A stretch of 64,000 nt of DNA from positions 2,170,001 through 2,234,000 of the forward strand of contig NZ_MAYG01000001.1 of assembly GCF_001684965.1 (NCBI RefSeq). Reading direction: 5' to 3'. The translations under genes were made by a program, and so were the position numbers. The first letter of the stretch is position 1. Each line of letters starts with the position of its first letter. The DNA is from Chryseobacterium arthrosphaerae. GTDB lineage: Bacteria > Bacteroidota > Bacteroidia > Flavobacteriales > Weeksellaceae. Of this stretch, positions 38,681 to 49,000 are shown piece after piece. The notes beneath the pieces are model-generated. The model saw only the letters and a list, made by a program, of their open reading frames with translations, did not search any database and was not told the DNA's origin.

Positions 38681-41600
38681 CTAATTTTTAATTAGTTTAC
38701 CCTGCATCGAGGTATCTCCCGTCTGTACAATGACAATATAAACACCCTGCAGCCAGCCTGAAATTTCTACATCTACTTCTCCGGAAGATGTTTTCAGTTC
38801 TTTACGGAATTTGACATTGCCCATGGCATCAAAAACAGTAACTTGTTTAGCCTGCAGTTTTTCACTGCCAGTGTTATACGAGATTTTCACTCTTTCCTTC
38901 GCAGGATTCGGTATCATTTTCAGAGAAGATTCAGAAGTTACTTCTAATGTTCTCTCTGTTGCTTTACCAACTTTTCCATCTACTTTCACAACAAACTTAC
39001 ATTCTCCGTTGATGAATAAGATCTCATCCCAACCGGAGTAGTTAACATTCGGATAGAAAGTCAGCGGATTGGCATTCATATCATATGAACCTCCTGCCGG
39101 AATAGTAATTATAGATGGAAGATAGCTGCCAACCCCATTACCACTTGATATGGTAAGCGTTACCGCCTGCCCTGAACCATTATAAATTATTCCGTGAACG
39201 TTAAAGTGATCTCCGTCCCACTTCAGGTAAAGGTCACCTTCCATTCTGCATTCTGTAGATACACCACAATCTTTACCAGGGAAATAGTTCATTGGTCCTG
39301 AAGTATACTGACATCCGAAATGATCGATCTGTAAATTGTAAGTGCCTGCCGAACCAGGATAATACGGATTGATAAAGGCATTATTACCACTCTGAACATT
39401 ATTGCCGAAATACTGCCATTCATGGTGATCAAAAATTCCTTTAGGTCCTATAACATAGTTCTTTCTTAAGCATTCATCATAGCAGCCTGTAGGGAATACC
39501 CACATCAGACTCTCAAGACTCAATGGTACCTGTGTATTTGCTACCACCTTACATCCGCTTGGTGCAGTATACGTTACCTGATAAGCACCTCCTTCATTGA
39601 CGGTGATACTCTGGCCAACCATTCCGTTGCTCCAGTTATAATCTCCGGCACCTCCTGAAGCCGTTAATTTAACTCTATAAGGCTGACAGCTTTGTAAAGT
39701 ATAAGTAATAGACACTGCCGGTGGCGGGCTGCTCACTGTAACAGTGAAGTTTTTAGTGCTCATACATCCTGATGTTCCCGGAGTCCTTACTTCAAGAGTA
39801 TATACATAAGTTCCTGCAGCTAATGCTCCGGTATTATAGATGATCGGTGCAGCAGCAGAAGACCATGGGATCACTACCACACCTCCTTTTTTCCATTGAT
39901 ATTCAAGAGTATTATCCGTTACAATACCATTCAGGGTTGTTGATGACCCGGCACATATATTCGCTTTACCTGAAATATTCACATATGGAAGGTTTTTCAG
40001 GGTTACCGGTACCAGCTGAGAACTCATTATTTCCGTTCTGCAGTTGTCTGCCGATATCAATATCGGCCAGTAGTTTCCGGACTGTGTCGGAACAAAAGTC
40101 GCAGAGTTTGGAGCCCCTGCTACCTGCTGAGAACCATTCATCCAGATATAGCCTGACGGAGCAGCTCCTGAAGGGATAAATGTAATCGCCGGGCTACTTC
40201 CTACACAAGCTACAACAGAAAGTGGATTAATACTTCCGCTTAAGTTAGCTGCTACTACATTAATAGGTGCATTGGCAGACTCAAAAACACATCCCTGAGG
40301 AGTTTTGATTCTTAATTTTATATTGGTAGGTCCACTTGTATTGATAGCAACAGCAGTCGTAGGACCTGAAGCCACTATAGAAGTATTGGAGAACAACCAT
40401 GTATAGGTATTCGCAGGATTATATCCGACAGGTGTCAGGTTAATAACTTCTCCTACACATACTTTAGAAGGACTTGTAAAGCTTAAACTTGGAACCGGCG
40501 GTATCGTAATAGTCTTCGTCATACTGCATGACGGGAACCCAGAAGCCACCATGGTCATAGTGAAAGTATAGGTACCCGGTGCAAGATTAGTATAAGTAGC
40601 TGTTTGCCCGTACTGATCAGGCTGTCCGCCTCCGCTGAATGTATATGATATCGCCGAGGTGATATTGAATATTGTAGACGTATTGTGCAGCTTCAGCGTA
40701 TATCCGTTGCTACCGTTACACACCAGACTCTCATTAAATTTAGCCTCATACTTTTTCTGTACTTCTACAGCCTTGGCATACCAGCATGACCCGAATCTTA
40801 TACGTACAAAAACAATATGGGCAGCCGGCATAGTGGTCTTATACACTGGGAAAGCTGTCCCCTGACCTGAATCCAAAGTCAGAATAGGGTCTGATTCCCA
40901 TACAATCTCATCTGCAGTTCCTATGTAAGACAGATCGGTTACGGTGATTTTATTACATTCTACCCATTTTGGCGTAAAGCTGATTTGAGGATCTGGTCCT
41001 GTACAGCCACTACCGGTTGAGCAGGACTGTTTCACTTTTACCTCTTGGGAATACACTACACAGGTATTGATATCCGTAGCCTGAACCATATAAGTTCCAA
41101 TGGCATTAGGGCCTGAAATCGTATATGAATTGCTGGTAGCCCCTAGTATTTGTGCACCATTTCTATACCATTGCCATGAACTAATCCCTGTAAGTCCTGT
41201 AGAACTGTTGGCAGTAAGGGTATACGGAGCCATGGTAGCAGGATCGCAAACCACGATATTATATACCGGAGAAATCGTAATGATCGTTTCAGGCAGTACT
41301 ATAAAGCTGGCTGATGCTGTAGGAGTATAGTTACATCCGTTAGTTCCTGCATAGGTCACGATAACCGTCTGGGAAATATTCCCTCCGGTATTGTTCTGTA
41401 TATAATTGTTATTCGGGAAAGTATAACTTCCGGACGTATTAAATATAGCAGAATGGGTTGTTCCGTTGGCAAAAGTGAAAGTTACACTGCTTGCATTCGT
41501 AATTCCGGTCTGATTAACCGTAAAGGTAAGAGGTGAACCTAAACATATTTTTCCAACATTAGTAAAATTAACTACCGGAAGCGGTTGTAAAGCAATTGGA

Positions 41601-43543
41601 ATTTCAATCGTTCTTACAGTTCCGCATTTTGTTATTTTTAATTTAAGGGTTGAGCTGCTGGTTGTAGTAATTTCGTTGAAATTTACAGTAATATTAGCTG
41701 TTCCCTGCCCTGCTACGACACTTCCGAAATTAGAACTTCCGAAGCTCCATTCCATTGAATCCGGCGTAATTCCGTTCAGATTTGCACTGAAGGTCTGCGT
41801 ACTGCTCGGGCAGAAAGGTCCCGGATTCGGATTAATGGTAATCGTATTAAGATTAAGCGGTACCACGGTTCTTGAAATAGGAGTCGAAAGACATCCTACC
41901 GGACTGCTCGTCAATTTGTTACGTACCGATATTACATACTGTGAAGCACCGGCATTAAATATAATAGTCACAGAAGCTCCCGAATTGCTACCTTGGATTG
42001 TTCCGTTGGTTACGTCCCATACAGGCACTACTCCCGGATCAACCGAATTCAGTTTAAAAATATAAGGCTTGCCAGGACATACTTTTTCTTCCCCTACGAT
42101 TGGTCCTGTAGGCGGTTGTGGATTAGGTAATACTTTTACCTGTATCGGGTTGCTTTCACAAGCCCCGCCCACTTTAGTTGCTGTAACGGTATAAGAACCC
42201 GCTGTTGCAAAATTATAACTAAAAGTCCCTGTAGTAGGAGGAGACGTGTATACCGAGTTTCCTGTAACCACTTTCCATGTAACAGGTACGTTAGGATTGG
42301 CATTGAAAGACTGGGATGTACCTACACAGATTTCATCCGCTCCTCCGCTGATCTGTACCGGTGCTTCCACTACAATATTAATATAAGCCTGCCCGCTGCA
42401 AGACAATAATGTATTGAAATAATCTGCAGTAAGCGTATAGTTTCCAGGCTGGTTAGCCGTGAAAAGAACCTCATTTCTTTGCTGATTATAGTCCAGCAGA
42501 GCTGGTGCCGGTCCGGATACATTCCATTTCACACTGGTGGTAGGCCATTGAGGAAGACCGTAGATATACTGTTTACCGGTACATACTATCGGCTCACCTT
42601 TGATTTTACCTTTCTTTAAAATCACCGGGATCTTGATCGTTGTCCATTCAGGACAGCCACATTCAGATTGATACATTACATAACCAAAACCATCAGCCGG
42701 ATCCACATTATCCCACGCTACTTCAATTTCACTACCGTTGTTGCTGACAATGGTTCCGCCAATCACTTTCCATTTTCCGGGACATCCGTCCTGTACGTTG
42801 TATTTCTCAATGCTTCCTTCGCATACTACCGAAGCACAGTTGATCTGTACAGGGGTAGATTTGAGCACTTCAACCGGCATCTTAATGCTGCTTGAACAGC
42901 CGCACTTGTTAGTTACCGTTAATCTTACCGTATAATTTCCCGGATTCACATAAGCATGAGACGGCTCAAAGGCTGTAGAAGTTGTACCGTCCCCAAAGTC
43001 CCAGAAATAATTAATAATTTCTGTGCCGCCATTCTGATAAGAAAGATTTTCAAAATAGATTGTTGTATTCCGGCATACTGTAGACTTCAGGTTTTTCATT
43101 TCAAACTTGGCCACCGGGCTGTTGATTTTTTCGATACAGATGTTCTGGTTTTCAAAAGTTCCGTCTGTATACGTAATCGTTGCCTGTACAGCGCCACTGC
43201 CTGCAGCGCCCCAATTAACCACGGCCTGGGTATTTCCGGTACCGGAAACCGTTGAGTTTCCACCTGAGATATTCCATTGTACATACGAGATATTCTGGCC
43301 GCTTACAGTATAAGTGACCGTACTTCCTTCGCATACCCGGAGACACTGTGATGAATTGATAAAAGAATAGGTAGTACCGTTGTCATCCGTACCCCCTTTT
43401 TCTCCCCGGTATTCCTGACATCCTACCTGGGAATTCCATGTAATTCGAGCTGATTGTGCTTGTAGTGCCCATGGTACTAAAAGCCAACATAGTAGTAGCC
43501 ATCTGAAGATGTGCTGCCTACTGAAATAGGTGTTGTTTTTCAT
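38681..43543 (-). CDS. Giant T9SS-secreted PKD-domain surface protein
   Basis: 1620 aa. A signal peptide (ending WALQAQ) and an N-terminal region are followed by a PKD domain at about 165-230 (YFWDFGDGTTSTAFEPSHAY, then the usual PGNYTVRLTVTN). Many Ig/PKD-like beta modules follow, each with a cysteine pair and phrases such as V-C-x-G-x-[ST] and G-[ST]-Y-[TV]-[FV]. The C-terminus (MIPNPAKERVKISYN ... WLQGVYIVIVQTG ... GKLIKN) is a type A T9SS sorting domain. Architecture fits a surface adhesin or matrix protein of gliding or biofilm-type flavobacteria; the ligand is unknown. Confidence 0.85.
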   Translation of the reverse strand: MKNNTYFSRQHIFRWLLLCWLLVPWALQAQSARITWNSQVGCQEYRGEKGGTDDNGTTYSFINSSQCLRVCEGSTVTYTVSGQNISYVQWNISGGNSTVSGTGNTQAVVNWGAAGSGAVQATITYTDGTFENQNICIEKINSPVAKFEMKNLKSTVCRNTTIYFENLSYQNGGTEIINYFWDFGDGTTSTAFEPSHAYVNPGNYTVRLTVTNKCGCSSSIKMPVEVLKSTPVQINCASVVCEGSIEKYNVQDGCPGKWKVIGGTIVSNNGSEIEVAWDNVDPADGFGYVMYQSECGCPEWTTIKIPVILKKGKIKGEPIVCTGKQYIYGLPQWPTTSVKWNVSGPAPALLDYNQQRNEVLFTANQPGNYTLTADYFNTLLSCSGQAYINIVVEAPVQISGGADEICVGTSQSFNANPNVPVTWKVVTGNSVYTSPPTTGTFSYNFATAGSYTVTATKVGGACESNPIQVKVLPNPQPPTGPIVGEEKVCPGKPYIFKLNSVDPGVVPVWDVTNGTIQGSNSGASVTIIFNAGASQYVISVRNKLTSSPVGCLSTPISRTVVPLNLNTITINPNPGPFCPSSTQTFSANLNGITPDSMEWSFGSSNFGSVVAGQGTANITVNFNEITTTSSSTLKLKITKCGTVRTIEIPIALQPLPVVNFTNVGKICLGSPLTFTVNQTGITNASSVTFTFANGTTHSAIFNTSGSYTFPNNNYIQNNTGGNISQTVIVTYAGTNGCNYTPTASASFIVLPETIITISPVYNIVVCDPATMAPYTLTANSSTGLTGISSWQWYRNGAQILGATSNSYTISGPNAIGTYMVQATDINTCVVYSQEVKVKQSCSTGSGCTGPDPQISFTPKWVECNKITVTDLSYIGTADEIVWESDPILTLDSGQGTAFPVYKTTMPAAHIVFVRIRFGSCWYAKAVEVQKKYEAKFNESLVCNGSNGYTLKLHNTSTIFNITSAISYTFSGGGQPDQYGQTATYTNLAPGTYTFTMTMVASGFPSCSMTKTITIPPVPSLSFTSPSKVCVGEVINLTPVGYNPANTYTWLFSNTSIVASGPTTAVAINTSGPTNIKLRIKTPQGCVFESANAPINVVAANLSGSINPLSVVACVGSSPAITFIPSGAAPSGYIWMNGSQQVAGAPNSATFVPTQSGNYWPILISADNCRTEIMSSQLVPVTLKNLPYVNISGKANICAGSSTTLNGIVTDNTLEYQWKKGGVVVIPWSSAAAPIIYNTGALAAGTYVYTLEVRTPGTSGCMSTKNFTVTVSSPPPAVSITYTLQSCQPYRVKLTASGGAGDYNWSNGMVGQSITVNEGGAYQVTYTAPSGCKVVANTQVPLSLESLMWVFPTGCYDECLRKNYVIGPKGIFDHHEWQYFGNNVQSGNNAFINPYYPGSAGTYNLQIDHFGCQYTSGPMNYFPGKDCGVSTECRMEGDLYLKWDGDHFNVHGIIYNGSGQAVTLTISSGNGVGSYLPSIITIPAGGSYDMNANPLTFYPNVNYSGWDEILFINGECKFVVKVDGKVGKATERTLEVTSESSLKMIPNPAKERVKISYNTGSEKLQAKQVTVFDAMGNVKFRKELKTSSGEVDVEISGWLQGVYIVIVQTGDTSMQGKLIKN

Positions 43544-44017
43544 AGTTATTAAAAAAAGTGTTATTAATTTTAACCCAAATTAATAAAAAAAATAACATGA
43601 AAATCATTTAATAGTGAAAAATATTACGAATTTACAACCTGAAGCCCAATATTTTAACCGAATATGATACCATATTTTATTTCACTTGCATTATAGTTAA
43701 TAACAGAAAACAGCGTTCAATTCAGGCAACACCATTATTTTTTGCTGTATAATTCACTTTTATAATTTTAAATTAAAATATAAATCAAAATCATATTTTT
43801 TATTTAATATATTTCTAAATAAATCAATAATATATTAAATATTTTAACAAAACCACTCTTACAACAATATCCTCCAGCCATTTCAATTGTCAGATGAGAG
43901 TATTTTAATTCAACATTTCCAAAACCATATATTTTGATGAAGAATTGCCTGCCGAAAGTGAAATACTTATCTTTGTTTTCTAAGGCTTATCCAAACATTG
44001 ATCAGAAAACCTTCCCT
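43544..44017. other. AT-rich divergent spacer
   Basis: About 390-470 bp between the leftward giant surface protein and the rightward glutaminase. Very AT-rich; no exact TAnnTTTG with TTG partner was found on either strand and no hairpin. Confidence 0.35.
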
Positions 44018-45031
44018 ATGAAAAAAAACAGCTTTTTATTTTCCGCAAAAGGAATTGTTCTTGCAGCTTTTCTTTCCTTACATACAGTTACTTATGCTCA
44101 GAAAACAACAGATATTTCAACGATTTCTGAAAAAACATTAAACAGTATCCTGGAAAAAAACAGAACCTATTACACACAGGGGAAAGTAGCAGATTATATT
44201 CCCGAGCTTGGAAAAATGGATGCCAAAGCTATTGCTTTTTCAGTGGTGGATAAGAACGGTAAAGTATTCAACACCGGTGATGTAAGTAAAAAATTTACCA
44301 TGCAGAGTATCTCCAAGATCATCGCCTTAATGGTAGCCGTGAATGAAAAAGGAGAAGCCAATGTCTTTGATAAGATGGGTTACTTCGGATCAGACAGACC
44401 TTTCAATCATTTTTCCAATCTTGAAACTACAGGTAAGCCGCTCAACCCGATGATGAACGCCGGTGCGATCCTTACCACTTCCTTGATTTCCGGAGAAGGT
44501 GAAAAGCCATTCCTTAAAGTTCTGGACATGGTAAGGTATATTACCAGAAATCCAACCATCGACTACAGCAAATCTGTCTATGAATCCGAAAAATCTACCG
44601 GACACCGTAACCGGGGAATGTTTTACATCATGAAAAACAGCGGATTGATTTCAGGAAATGAAGATCAGCTGGATAACTATTTCAAACAATGTTCTATTGA
44701 ACTGACTGCTGAAGATCTGGCGAAAATAGGATATTTCTTTGCCAATCAGTGCGTCCGTTTTGACGGAGATTCCCAATATAAAAATGCCGAAGTTGCCAGA
44801 CTGATAGAATCTCAAATGCTGACTGCCGGAATGTATGAGTTCAGCGGCGAATATTCCAGAATGGTTGGATTACCGAGCAAATCCGGAGTTGGAGGCGGAA
44901 TCACCGTGAGCGTTCCGGGGAAAATGGGTATCGGGGTATTCAGTCCTGCATTGGATCAGCATGGAAATTCACTGGCGGGTTATCATATGATCCTGGATCT
45001 GGTAAAACAGTACAATCTGAGTATTTTCTAA
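44018..45031 (+). CDS. glsA: Glutaminase A with an export signal
   Basis: Hydrolyses L-glutamine to glutamate and ammonia (serine-dependent beta-lactamase-like fold). The SxxK catalytic motif is SISK (about S97/K100). Further family blocks are MNAGAI, CSIELTAEDLAKIGYFFAN and GLPSKSGVGGGITVSVPGKM. The frame is open from 43934, but the ATG at 44018 begins a standard signal peptide (MKKNSFLFSAKG, hydrophobic core, ending TVTYAQ), giving 337 aa. Most characterised GlsA/GlsB proteins are cytoplasmic, so a periplasmic location would be notable. Monocistronic, with a terminator at 45048. Confidence 0.92.
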   Translation: MKKNSFLFSAKGIVLAAFLSLHTVTYAQKTTDISTISEKTLNSILEKNRTYYTQGKVADYIPELGKMDAKAIAFSVVDKNGKVFNTGDVSKKFTMQSISKIIALMVAVNEKGEANVFDKMGYFGSDRPFNHFSNLETTGKPLNPMMNAGAILTTSLISGEGEKPFLKVLDMVRYITRNPTIDYSKSVYESEKSTGHRNRGMFYIMKNSGLISGNEDQLDNYFKQCSIELTAEDLAKIGYFFANQCVRFDGDSQYKNAEVARLIESQMLTAGMYEFSGEYSRMVGLPSKSGVGGGITVSVPGKMGIGVFSPALDQHGNSLAGYHMILDLVKQYNLSIF

Positions 45032-45047
45032 AAAGATTACCTTTCAT

Positions 45048-45085
45048 AAAAAAAGCTCCGAAACATTATGTTTTTGGAGCTTTTT
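45048..45085 (+). terminator. Terminator of the glutaminase gene
   Basis: AAAAAGCTCC pairs with GGAGCTTTTT (45050-45059 with 45076-45085), with AAACA/TGTTT pairing inside the loop; followed by ACG. A second strand reading also ends in T, so it may be bidirectional. The following 45086-45547 is AT-rich and shows nothing I recognise. Confidence 0.85.
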
Positions 45086-45547
45086 ACGTTCATCTTCCAA
45101 TAAACAACTGCCTGTGTGAAACTGTATTTCAATATTCGGAATACAGTACTACCCTCCTAAAAATATTCCCCCTACCGTATAAGATTAATAAATTGAAAAT
45201 TTTATTCTATAACTCTGATTTCTGAATTTATAAGGTAACATTTTAAAAATATGAAGTAAATTTTTAAAGAAAAACGACATAAAATAAAATTATTATAACA
45301 GCAAATCATAAAATGATATGTATAAAACAATTTTTTTATTCCTGTTAAAATTATCAATTTCTTAACCTACCTGTGCAAATAATTCACAAAAAGCATTTCC
45401 CTATCATCTTTGTATAGTATTACAATTCAGTTCCATGTGAAATAAATTGGAATTTTTATGATTTTCGCAAAGCCGGTTTACATAGATTTAACACCCCTAT
45501 CTGCATGTTATTTTTTTGTAATATTAGAAAAAACAAATCTCTTCTTT

Positions 45548-45579
45548 TTGAAATATTTTATTTTTTATTTCTATCTTTG
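45548..45579 (+). promoter_or_regulatory. Promoter of the polyketide/glycolipid operon
   Basis: TTG at 45548-45550, 21 bp, TATCTTTG at 45572-45579 match the flavobacterial consensus. It is the only such promoter found before the first megasynthase gene, and gives a leader of roughly 230 nt to the small ORF at 45818 and 490 nt to the megasynthase. Confidence 0.7.
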
Positions 45580-45592
45580 CTTAACATTTCTT

Positions 45593-45620
45593 TAACTATA
45601 ATTAATTATAATTATAGTTA
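45593..45620. promoter_or_regulatory. Perfect 12-bp inverted repeat just after the promoter, possible operator
   Basis: TAACTATAATTA (45593-45604) and TAATTATAGTTA (45609-45620) are exact inverted repeats with a 4-bp centre, beginning 13 bp after the -7 box. The symmetry and position suit a dimeric repressor site or a 5'-end hairpin. No regulator gene is encoded in the cluster. Confidence 0.5.
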
Positions 45621-45817
45621 CTTGGATTGTGCCGCCTTGTTTATAATGAATAAGAAAATAAACTATATACTTTAATAGCGTTTGAATAATCAACATTTAT
45701 TTGTTAAAAAATTATTACTAAATTGCATTTATGATTAAATATATATCATAATTTTATTATTTTTATTCACTCATAATAAAAAAACACTCTTTATCCCTGT
45801 AGGATTAGAGTTTTATT

Positions 45818-46012
45818 ATGAAACCATATATTATTTTCAATACTATAGATGAGATGAAAAACTTGACCAATGCAAGGCCGAAGCCTTATGAAGAACTGAA
45901 TAGCCGCCTTACTCCTGAAGATCCCCGGGTTGATAGTATTTTATTGAAAAATAATTACCAAAAAGACTTTATAATTAAAGATATAACAAGAACCAATTTT
46001 ATTCGTTCATAG
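45818..46012 (+). CDS. Small ORF in the operon leader, unknown
   Basis: 64 codons, ATG start, charged and without signal peptide or membrane segment (MKPYIIFNTIDEMKNLTNAR at the start). It lies between the operon promoter and the first megasynthase gene, 68 bp before the latter. It has a plausible amino-acid composition and no conflicting gene, but I recognise no family; it could equally be a chance frame in a long leader. Confidence 0.35.
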   Translation: MKPYIIFNTIDEMKNLTNARPKPYEELNSRLTPEDPRVDSILLKNNYQKDFIIKDITRTNFIRS

Positions 46013-46080
46013 CAGGCATTAGCTCTATATATCAAAGAGTTGATGTTTGTGGTGAAATTTTTTACTAACATATCAACGCC

Positions 46081-49000
46081 ATGAAAAACTTAACCATTAT
46101 TGGACTAACGCCTTTTGAAAGGCCGGATGTCAATCTTATGCCTAAAATGCATCAGGCGGGTATATTTCCTGTTGTAAGCTTAGGGCATGAATTGTCAACT
46201 GCCAGGGAAGCTTTGAGCCTCCTTGACCAATCTGATATACCTTCGTATGGTATTCACATGTCTGACGAGATTTTTTTGGCACTTCAATTTCCCGAGAAAG
46301 TGACATTTGCCATCCTACCGTCCGGAATGTCAGTCAAGCAGAACTCAAACCTGAATATTATTTATCAGGTAACCAGTTTAGAGGAAGCAAGACAGGCGGA
46401 GCAATCAGGAGCAAAAGGAATTATTGTTAAAGGAAATGAGGCAGGAGGCCAAATCGGTTACGAATCTACATTCGTACTGTTCCAGCGCATTATCAGTGAA
46501 ATCAAAAGCATTCCGGTTTGGGTACAGGGGGGAATAGGACTCCATACTGCCGCAGCTGTGAAAGCTTTGGGAGCAGCAGGTGTTGTTTTAGACAGCCAGC
46601 TTGCATTATTCCCTGAAAGCTCAGTTCCGAAAGATATTAAAGATTTATCATCAAAACTGAACGGAACAGAGACAAAGATCATTGCCAACCACCGTGTATT
46701 GGTAAGGCCCAATTCACCTTCATTGCCAGATGATATCACGGCTGAAGATCTTAAAAGCTATTTTACAGGTTTTGACATCAGCAAGAGCTACATCCCGATG
46801 GGACAGGATATTTCCCTTGCAACAGACCTGTATGAAGAGTTCAGAACCCTGAAAAAGCTTGCATTCGGACTGAAAGAAGCCATGTACGGCCACTTGAAAC
46901 AGGCAAAAGCCCTTCAGGTGATTGATCAGAACAATTCATTAGCACAGGAACTCGGATTAAAATATCCAATTGCACAGGGACCAATGACCCGTGTAAGTGA
47001 TGTTCCCGGATTTGCCAATGCAGTAGCAGAAGCAGGAGCCTTGCCATTTGTTGCCTTATCTTTATTAAAAGGAAATTCTGCAAAATCTCTGGTAATGGAA
47101 ACCAAAGAACTGGCAGGTAATAAAACATGGGGGGTAGGAATTCTAGGATTTGCACCTCAGGAATTAAGGGATGAACAGACCTCTTATATCCTTGAAGCTC
47201 AACCACCTGCAGTATTGATCGCAGGCGGAAGACCGGCACAGGCCAAAGTATTTGAAAAAGCAGGAATAAAAACGTTCCTGCACGTTCCGTCTCCTGCCCT
47301 GTTGGATATTTTCCTTAAAGAAGGGGCTAAGAACTTTATCTTCGAAGGCCGTGAATGTGGAGGACACGTGGGTCCTTTATCCAGCATGGTTCTTTGGGAA
47401 AAACAGATTGAACGCATATTAAAAGAAGACCATCCGGAAAATATCAGTGTATTTTTTGCCGGTGGAATCCATAATGATTTCTCAACAGCATTCGTTTCTA
47501 TCATGGCTGCTCCATTAGCTGCCAGAGGGGTAAAAGTAGGTGTATTGATGGGAACCGCTTACCTGTACACTCAGGAAGCTGTACAAACAGGTGCTATCCA
47601 GGAAGAATTCCAGGTACAGGCGATGCAGGCAAAAGATACGGTTTTACTGGAAACTGCGCCTGGTCACGAAACACGTTGTTTAAATACAGCATTCGCCAAC
47701 TACTTTAATACCGAAAAAGCTAAACTTTTAGCTGCCGGAACCGATAAAAAAGAAGTATGGGAAAAGCTGGAAAAACTTAACGTAGGCCGTTTAAGAATTG
47801 CAGCTAAAGGAATTGAACGTCAGGGAGATCAGTTGGTCAACATTCCTAAAGACGATCAGTTGGATCTTGGAATGTACATGATCGGGCAGATTGCAACGAT
47901 GCACAACAAAGTTCTTACCCTTGAAGAACTTCACCAAAACGTCAGTATCAACAATTACGAATATATCCAAAACGCTGAATTGTCAGAACAGCCAACATCA
48001 AGCGAAAAGCCATTAGACATTGCAATCGTAGGAATGGAATGTATTTTCCCTGGTGCCAAAAACCTGGATGAATTCTGGAGAAACATCATCTTAGGAAAAG
48101 ACAGCGTTACCGAAGTTCCGGATGAAAGATGGAATAAAGACCTCTATTACAAACCGGATTCAGACGAAGCGGATGTATCCCATTCAAAATGGGGTGGTTT
48201 CATCCCGAAAATTGATTTTGATCCTTTAGCATTCGGAATTCCGCCACAATCTCTTGCCGCTATTGAACCTACGCAACTGCTTACTTTATTGGTAGCAAAA
48301 CGTGCGATGGAAGATGCAGGATATGGTGAAAAACATATCAACAGAGAAAACATTTCTGTCATTATCGGGGCTGAAGGAGGTAACGACCTTGCCAACAGCT
48401 ATAGTTTCAGAGGATATTATAAACAGGTTTTCGGAGAACTTCACGAAGAAGTAAAAGAGGCTTTCCCACATACTACAGAGGATTCTTTTCCTGGTATTTT
48501 GGCCAATGTGATCGCAGGTAGGATTACGAACCGTCTTGATTTGGGCGGAAGAAACTTTACCGTAGATGCCGCATGTGCTTCTTCTTTAGCCGCTATTGAC
48601 CTGGCATGTCAGGAACTGGTATTGGGTAAATCTGATATGGTTCTTGCCGGAGGTGCAGACTTACATAACGGAATCAACGATTACCTGATGTTCTCCAGCA
48701 CCCACGCCCTTTCCAGAAAAGGAAGATGTGCCACATTCGACAGTGAGGCAGACGGAATTGCCCTTGGAGAAGGAATCGCCATCCTTGTGTTGAAAAGATA
48801 TGAAGACGCCATCAACGATGGTGATCGTATTTACTCTGTCATCAAAGGAGTGGGTGGATCCAGTGATGGTAAAGCTCTTGGATTGACTGCTCCTAGAAAA
48901 GTAGGTCAGGTAAGAGCGCTTGAGCGTGCTTATACCCAGGCAGGAATCAGTGCTGCAGCTGTAGGATTGGTAGAAGCTCATGGTACAGGAACCGTTGTTG

